NCBI GenBank assembly: GCA_029959195.1
Contig: CP114123.1
Span: 1,178,001-1,242,000, forward strand
Source: Dictyophora rubrovolvata
Taxonomy: Eukaryota > Basidiomycota > Agaricomycetes > Phallales > Phallaceae
Reading direction: 5' to 3'
DNA length: 64,000 bases
Shown: one piece after another, positions 58,790 to 64,000 of the stretch
Position numbering within the stretch: the first letter of the stretch is position 1
Layout: each line of letters starts with the position of its first letter
Translations under genes and position numbers: made by a program
The notes under the pieces: model-generated
Database searches by the model: none
The model's input: only the letters and a program-made list of their open reading frames with translations
Told to the model about the DNA's origin: nothing

Positions 58790-60672
58790 TCAAATACGGG
58801 GATCATTATTACTCGCTAACTCGTCTTTGGGGAGAATAGTACCTAAATCTACAACAGTATAAAAAGAAAATGTCTTCGTCTCGAGGAGGGCTGCCGTTTT
58901 GGGAGTCTTGGCTCCTCCACCTTCAACTTCAGAAGAGCCGATATCATCAGAGCGATATGTATATGAAACAAACATGTTGAACTATCAGAAAAACATTCAG
59001 AAGCCCTGATCGGGAAAAAGGCCAGCTCATAAGTAGACAAACCTTGACATCTCCTTGACCGTCTTTGCCGATAACGACTTCACCACCGATCACCGTGGTA
59101 TTCGCCTTCTTCTCCAAGACGCCAACAGTTTTATTTCTGGTCTTGGTACGGACTTCCCTTTCCGGTGCAGAAAGCCCTCGCATCTCGAGGAGCTCATCGA
59201 TGTCATCTGTTTCATTGTCAAACATTCCATCATCATCTTCATATTCCCAGGCCTCAGCATATGCAGCAATGGAGAAGGCAGCTGCAGGCAGCGATACGGC
59301 AAATGCCGGTCTCTTTCCTGCCGGTTGTGAGGTACGTTGCATGGAGAGTTTGACCGTGATAGGATCGTATAAAGGATTAGTTAGGGTGATATGAAATGGG
59401 TATGTTTTGCCAGCTTGCATTTGAAGGGGTCCAGATTTGTCGTCCTCTGCGCTCTGTTTCGCTGTGACAGATCGTTTCAATTTATCTAGGGTGGGGAGCG
59501 GAGGGGTAAACGAGGGCAAGGTGACCGTAATTGCAGGAAGATAGTTGACAGCGACCAACTTAATCTTGTACTTGACGGATTGAGCTTTCTGCTCCGGTTT
59601 AATGAGAATATGGCGACATGAAGGACAGCGTTTTGATTTCTTCGAGTGAAGGGGTATACGTAATGGCCTTAAGTTACTGGCAGAACATGAAAAACAGTAA
59701 CAAGGTGAAGACCCCGACAGAATTTACCTAACTTGCAACGATGGAGTCCAGCTGCTGATCCACCGTTGTTCCAATGTCGCAACCTCGGCGATATCTTCTA
59801 GTGTCGCCAAAAAGTTGACATCGTCTTCACCTCCGCCCTGAGCCAACGTGATATTAGCACTAGCTTCGAACCTACTTCGATAAGGAGGAAGTTCATCTTT
59901 ATGAAAGTTCTTCTCAGATTTTGAACGTCGGCCGGTATATTTGGCGACCCCGGGAATATCACGGGATAAAGCTGATGAAGCAGCGGCGGTAATTGGATTT
60001 ACATGCGTAGATGTAGCATGGCTATTAGAAGTGGGGTTTGAAACTCGGATGAAGTGTTCAAAGTGTTCTTTCAACCGTTCAAATTCCAAGGACTCGGGAG
60101 CTGAATCTTCATACTTTTGCAATTGTACTAGGAACACAAAGTCATGAAAGGGCATCAATAAAAATACACGCGAAGCTTACCTGCGAGGCCCGTTGGTTTA
60201 TCGAAAACAATTCCAACATCTGCAGAATCCCATCGACATGCATTACAGTATAAAAAGAACGGCGGCTCGCCGATTGTACTAGTAAGAATGGGGCTTAGTC
60301 GAGGATCTTCTGGTTCGGGGGGATCGGAGGGAACCACCGAGAGGGTGTTCCTACAAAGTGGACACAAGAAACAATTACGCGCGCATCTGAAAAGAGAGAT
60401 TAGCTAGTGCCTACAAATTGTCAAAGAAAGAAAGCAGCTAACCTATTCTTTTCAGCTCGTACACTCGCGCTAGGTACCTCAAAGAGACAATTAGGACAGT
60501 AATAGCCGCTAACTTCAATAGACACGCAATGGTCACATCTTATGGCATCGCATTCTTCACAAAAGTACAACGTATTTAAAGGATGAAATGAGTAAGAGGA
60601 GGATGATAAATTCGGCGGAGGCGGAACCTGAGAGGCAGATTGGCAAGGGCAGTAGTAAAGCACGGAGGGCAT
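58790..60672 (-). CDS. Dynactin subunit p62 (DCTN4-like)
   Basis: p62 sits at the pointed end of the dynactin complex, which links dynein to cargo on microtubules. The start at 60672 is MPSVLYYCPCQSASQ. The N-terminal zinc-rich part has the Cys pairs CEECDAIRCDHC, CPNC, CPLC and CNAC. The rest includes WDSADVGIVFDKPTGLA, EFERLKEHFEHFIRV, LEQRWISSWTPSLQVS, a further RCPSCRHIL pair, YKIKLVAVNYLPAITV and KTYPFHITLTNPLYDPITVK, ending FYTVVDLGTILPKDE and stop at 58790. Six or so exons. A long acidic loop (EYEDDDGMFDNETDDIDELL) lies before the last segments. It is divergent from the coiled-coil gene at 60752, with only 79 bases between start codons. Confidence 0.85.
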
Positions 60673-60751
60673 GTTTCGCTGACATAAGAAAAGTCGATTT
60701 TGTCCGGACGGTCCAGGGCGAGTGCGGCATCTCTTCCTTGACCGGTGCGCC

Positions 60752-63263
60752 ATGTCCACAGTGCGTGTGGATGCGCTTGAGGTGATATACGAAGACGATG
60801 ATGAAGGCGCTGTTTCCAGCAATGGATCTGACGAGGAAGACTACGAGGACGACGATCCTCATACCTCGCTCCATGGTCATCCGGACCACCTTCATTCTGG
60901 AGAGTTTACCGAGAGTAGAGTATCTGAGAAAAAGGTTTTACAAGCCCTTAGGGCCGAAAATAAGGAGCTCAGGTCTCATCTTACTGTCTTAGCAAGGGAG
61001 GTTGAGCGAGCTGATACGGAGCTCGCTCGGTGGCGTGCTAGATATCGAAAATTAGAAGACGAACGGGACGCTTTGAAGCGAGAATCCGACAGAATATTTC
61101 TAGCTAATTCCGAAAGATCGAATATGGGAGATTCTTCTCGGCCTTCTCAATATACAGTTGCATATTCCACTGCAAATGTTGACAGTTCAGAAAGCTTAGA
61201 TCTAAGTCGGGTGCGCGAATACCGTGTACTTTTCTCTTTTTCTTTGTATATATTGCTTATTATTTCTCTAGCATCAGCGGTCTAACGACACCGAACGTAT
61301 TGCTTCTATTCTTGTTAGCAATACTCCTTCCTATGAGTCACCACCAGGTATCCCGGTTCATCGCGGTCGCCTCCGCCAGCAGGCTGTCACCCAAGATAGC
61401 CTGAACAACTCGGCCCTTAAAGAGCTACCTCATCACCCTGTTGGGGAATTCAATAACGGCAGACTTTCGGCTCGACCTCTCAATTCAGAAGCTCTTCCCT
61501 TCTCGCCTTCCTGGCTTGGACCAAAGGTTCCTGTTAAAGAAGGTTCCATCAACGGCAAACACAATAATGTAATTAATCATGCTAATTATAATGTATCACC
61601 TATTACTTCAGATTCGACGGCCAGTCCTAATGGAATGCCACATTCTTCCAACTCGTTAAAACCAAGGGATGGATCGAGCCTTATAACCCAAGAGGGACGT
61701 TTCGTAACTCCCTCAGGAATTAGAACAACAATTTCTCCCGGGTCAACCATCACATCGGCTTCACAGCAGTCTGGCTCATCCACTTCCAACGCTGTTCAAC
61801 CAATTCAACCGCCACGTCAAAAATCCGTTGATTCCTTGGGAAGGTCAGCTTCCACAGCATCGACAGTATCCAACTCCTCATCACATGCTTCCACCGTGTC
61901 TTCGAGCGTATCCCCCTCGTCTTCACAACCGATTTCGCCCACACCCTACTCTCCGAAAAAACGAACAAACACCTTAGCCAAACAGCCCTCTTTTGAGCTC
62001 ACTCCTACTATCGTATCGACCGATGGATTTCAAAGTGGGGCGCTTGTACAGACGCTTCGGGGTCGTGCAAAAGATATCTTGGAAGGACGTGCTAGTCCTG
62101 GTATCGTCCGCGCTACAGAACGAAATTCCTTGGCTAGGTCTTTAGACGCTCCAGTTTCTATTCATCCGGCTCTCGTTAACGGAAATATCACGCACAACAA
62201 TAGGGCCGACAGTATGAGAGACGGTGAAATAGCACCTACGTCTTCGAGACGCACTACAAGGAGCCCACACGTTTCCTGGGCCGACAACGGTCGGGCACAT
62301 CCCGCGATTACTAATGATTCTGTAGATATTGATACAGAAGACATGAGAGCGGGTCCTAGGAACGTTCCAATACCAAACCATCATAGCAATGTCAAGGAAC
62401 GGCCGCGTAATGCTGAAAATTCGAAAGCAGACACTATGAATTCCAACGACAACATCACAAGTAGTTCGGTCTCTCGGCCCAGCGACCTGCTCCCGCCAGA
62501 TCTCGAGGCTTATTTTGCAATGGCTAACAATGCTACGTTTCAGGAACACGTTGATCTGAACCGTAACAATAATCTAATGGCTGATATATTTGTACAATCG
62601 AAATACCCATATACCAATACCAATCTTCAGGAGGAGAATGGATTTACGCATTCTACTGCGCAGCTGCAATTCACACGCGCACTTACTCCAGGATCTAATT
62701 TGAACAGTACTGCTGGTCTTCCTGTAGGAATCAATGGAGCGCCCCTTTTTAGTAAGAACGTCTTTTTCAAGAAGCTCGGTACCATTATTAAAGTGACTAC
62801 AGATGTAATACCCATGACTAATCGAAACATTATTTCAACTCACAACGCACCTGTGGGCCATTCTCTACCGTCATTGAACACTTTTTCAGCGGACACACGA
62901 TCTTTTCCTCCTGAAACAATTGCATTACCTTCATCGTCAAGGAATGTTGTCTCGGTGCCTATGATTCCCCCTGCCACCGTTCATTCACCGCATCTCACAC
63001 AGTTCTCACCCGTCCCAGTTCTCCAACATGATCCTGAGTATGGACCTGTAATAGTACATGGACCTTTGCCACCACGGCACCACCAGCATGGTCACTCAAC
63101 TCATCATCCAAGTTCCAGAAGAAAACGCGAACCTGTCAGTGTTCCTCCCCGCCATTTAGGATTATCTCCAAACACCTCGGCTACAGGAGTTAGTGCAAAA
63201 CGAACTGGAACAAGGGCAGATCTCGAGGGAGGTTCCAGTAATCCAAATGGCTACGGATGGTAA
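60752..63263 (+). CDS. Coiled-coil, Ser-rich protein of unknown function
   Basis: Two exons (60752-61225 and 61272-63263, 46-base intron) join in frame to 821 residues. I do not recognise a family. The first exon has an acidic start (VIYEDDDEGAVSS, DEEDYEDDD), then a heptad-rich coiled coil of about 65 residues (LQALRAENKELRSHLTVLAR, RWRARYRKLEDERDALKRES). The second exon is long and mostly disordered: Ser/Thr-rich runs (STASTVSNSSSHASTVSSSV), proline patches and a His-rich end (PPRHHQHGHSTHHPSSRRKR). A short conserved-looking block (FQSGALVQTLRGRAKDILEG) may be a docking motif. An in-frame ATG at 60722 would add ten residues; I prefer 60752 because 60722 lies closer to the dynactin start. 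A scaffold role is inference. Confidence 0.7.
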
Positions 63264-63602
63264 TTGGGCACAGGATGCAAAAAAACAATGGTGATAGGAT
63301 AATATTGGACGTTTGTTTTGCCATATTTTTATGGACATGGACGCATTTTGTTTATTGAATTCTCTTTTGGCTATACTTGTCTGCTAGCAGATGTTTTGGG
63401 GACTATTTCAGGACAGTCTCATTCGCCTGTCAATTGTATTCATGTAGGACTTAGTTACCGAATCTTTCGACTGAAAGATTATATTTTCCTATACACTACC
63501 ACCAAAGTGATCATTGAAATGTAGCGCTACAAATACGAGAGCGGTCGTCTAAAGTAATGAGATAGTGCTGCTTACAAGTACTGCTTACATCATTGCCTCC
63601 AC
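63264..63602. other. Spacer, no gene seen
   Basis: The stretch lies between the stop at 63263 and the next start codon and shows no recognisable signal. Confidence 0.4.
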
Positions 63603-64000
63603 ATGAAGGACAAATCGAAACAGAAGAAAAAGTCTGCCCAGCAGCCTGCAAAAGAAATCACTGGGCCCAAAGCAGTGGTCGAACAAGGTTCATTAATATT
63701 AGAAGAGAGCGATAATGACGACTCGGGCATCGATGAAAAGGGGATGGACCGACTCATGGCAGCACTGGGTGAAGATGGGTTAGATGAAATTGGACAAAGC
63801 ATGCTCGAAACTCTGGACGGGAGTATTGCTGGTGATGAAAATTCAGAAAATTCAGAAGTCGAATCGTCAGACGAGGAAGACGAAGGAGAGAGTGAGGACA
63901 GCGAAGACGAAGATGAGGAGAATGAAGAGGGAGGAGAATATGTTCCTAAGGTTAAACTTAGAGCAGGATTGAGCAGCGACGAGGAAGATGAAGATGAAGA
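63603..64000 (+). CDS. Probable nucleolar acidic protein (Ebp2-like), 3' end outside the window
   Basis: The frame starts MKDKSKQKKKSAQQPAKE at 63603 and stays open to the window end (132 codons seen). A basic start is followed by GIDEKGMDRLMAALGEDGLD and then long acidic runs (SSDEEDEGESEDSEDEDEEN). This arrangement resembles the N-terminal part of fungal rRNA-processing protein Ebp2, which precedes its conserved domain, but the domain itself lies beyond the edge. Other nucleolar acidic proteins are possible. Confidence 0.45.
   Translation, partial: MKDKSKQKKKSAQQPAKEITGPKAVVEQGSLILEESDNDDSGIDEKGMDRLMAALGEDGLDEIGQSMLETLDGSIAGDENSENSEVESSDEEDEGESEDSEDEDEENEEGGEYVPKVKLRAGLSSDEEDEDE

Noticed and set aside
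1-64000. CRISPR arrays, bacterial operons or a prophage
   Set aside because: No regular short repeats with spacers, and the genes have spliceosomal introns; the DNA is eukaryotic.

Overview
The window looks like nuclear DNA of a basidiomycete fungus, most likely an agaricomycete mushroom. Genes are split by many introns of about 45-70 bases with GT/AG ends. Several families are typical of mushrooms (seven-helix-type DUF6533-like membrane proteins, GMC oxidoreductases, a TCP11/Sok1 protein). Remains of Ty3/Gypsy-type LTR elements sit between the genes. No rRNA or tRNA gene and no CRISPR array was recognised. All gene models were read by eye, so exon limits are approximate unless stated.

Layout. 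(1) 1-2039 (+): the 3' part of an unknown gene that runs in from the left edge. (2) 3235-13480, unit A: a DUF6533-like gene (-), an unresolved gene (+), a Sec14/CRAL-TRIO gene (+), a hairpin element, and a GMC oxidoreductase gene (+) that appears frameshifted. (3) 13500-25470: a 12-kb block of LTR relics, one truncated Gypsy coding region (-), nested solo LTRs with intact target-site duplications, and three related small genes of unknown type on the minus strand. (4) 25475-34135, unit B: a second copy of the unit A genes. The DUF6533-like and Sec14 copies keep their orientation, but the GMC copy is inverted, so GMC and Sec14 are now divergent. A 402-bp foldback DNA transposon lies here, and an empty site exists in unit A. 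(5) 34578-37424 (+): a UDP-glycosyltransferase and a mitochondrial LYR protein (SDHAF1/Sdh6 type). (6) 37.7-42.7 kb: gene-poor, with faint gene remnants. (7) 42736-45730 (-): TCP11/Sok1. (8) 45.7-53.1 kb: gene-poor, with a LINE relic. (9) 53174-63263: a compact housekeeping block of V-ATPase subunit B, an ABHD12/BEM46-type hydrolase, BUD22 and dynactin p62 (all -), then a coiled-coil protein transcribed divergently from dynactin. (10) 63603-64000 (+): the 5' end of a probable nucleolar protein.

The most notable features are the duplicated DUF6533-Sec14-GMC unit with its internal inversion, and the resulting GMC-Sec14-UGT mini-cluster. Unit B combines an FAD oxidoreductase, a lipid-transfer protein and a glycosyltransferase around a divergent promoter that carries a 26-bp perfect palindrome. 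Whether they act in one pathway is inference. Other points are the foldback element dated against its paralogous empty site, the layered LTR nest, and a small tandem gene family with no recognised relative.
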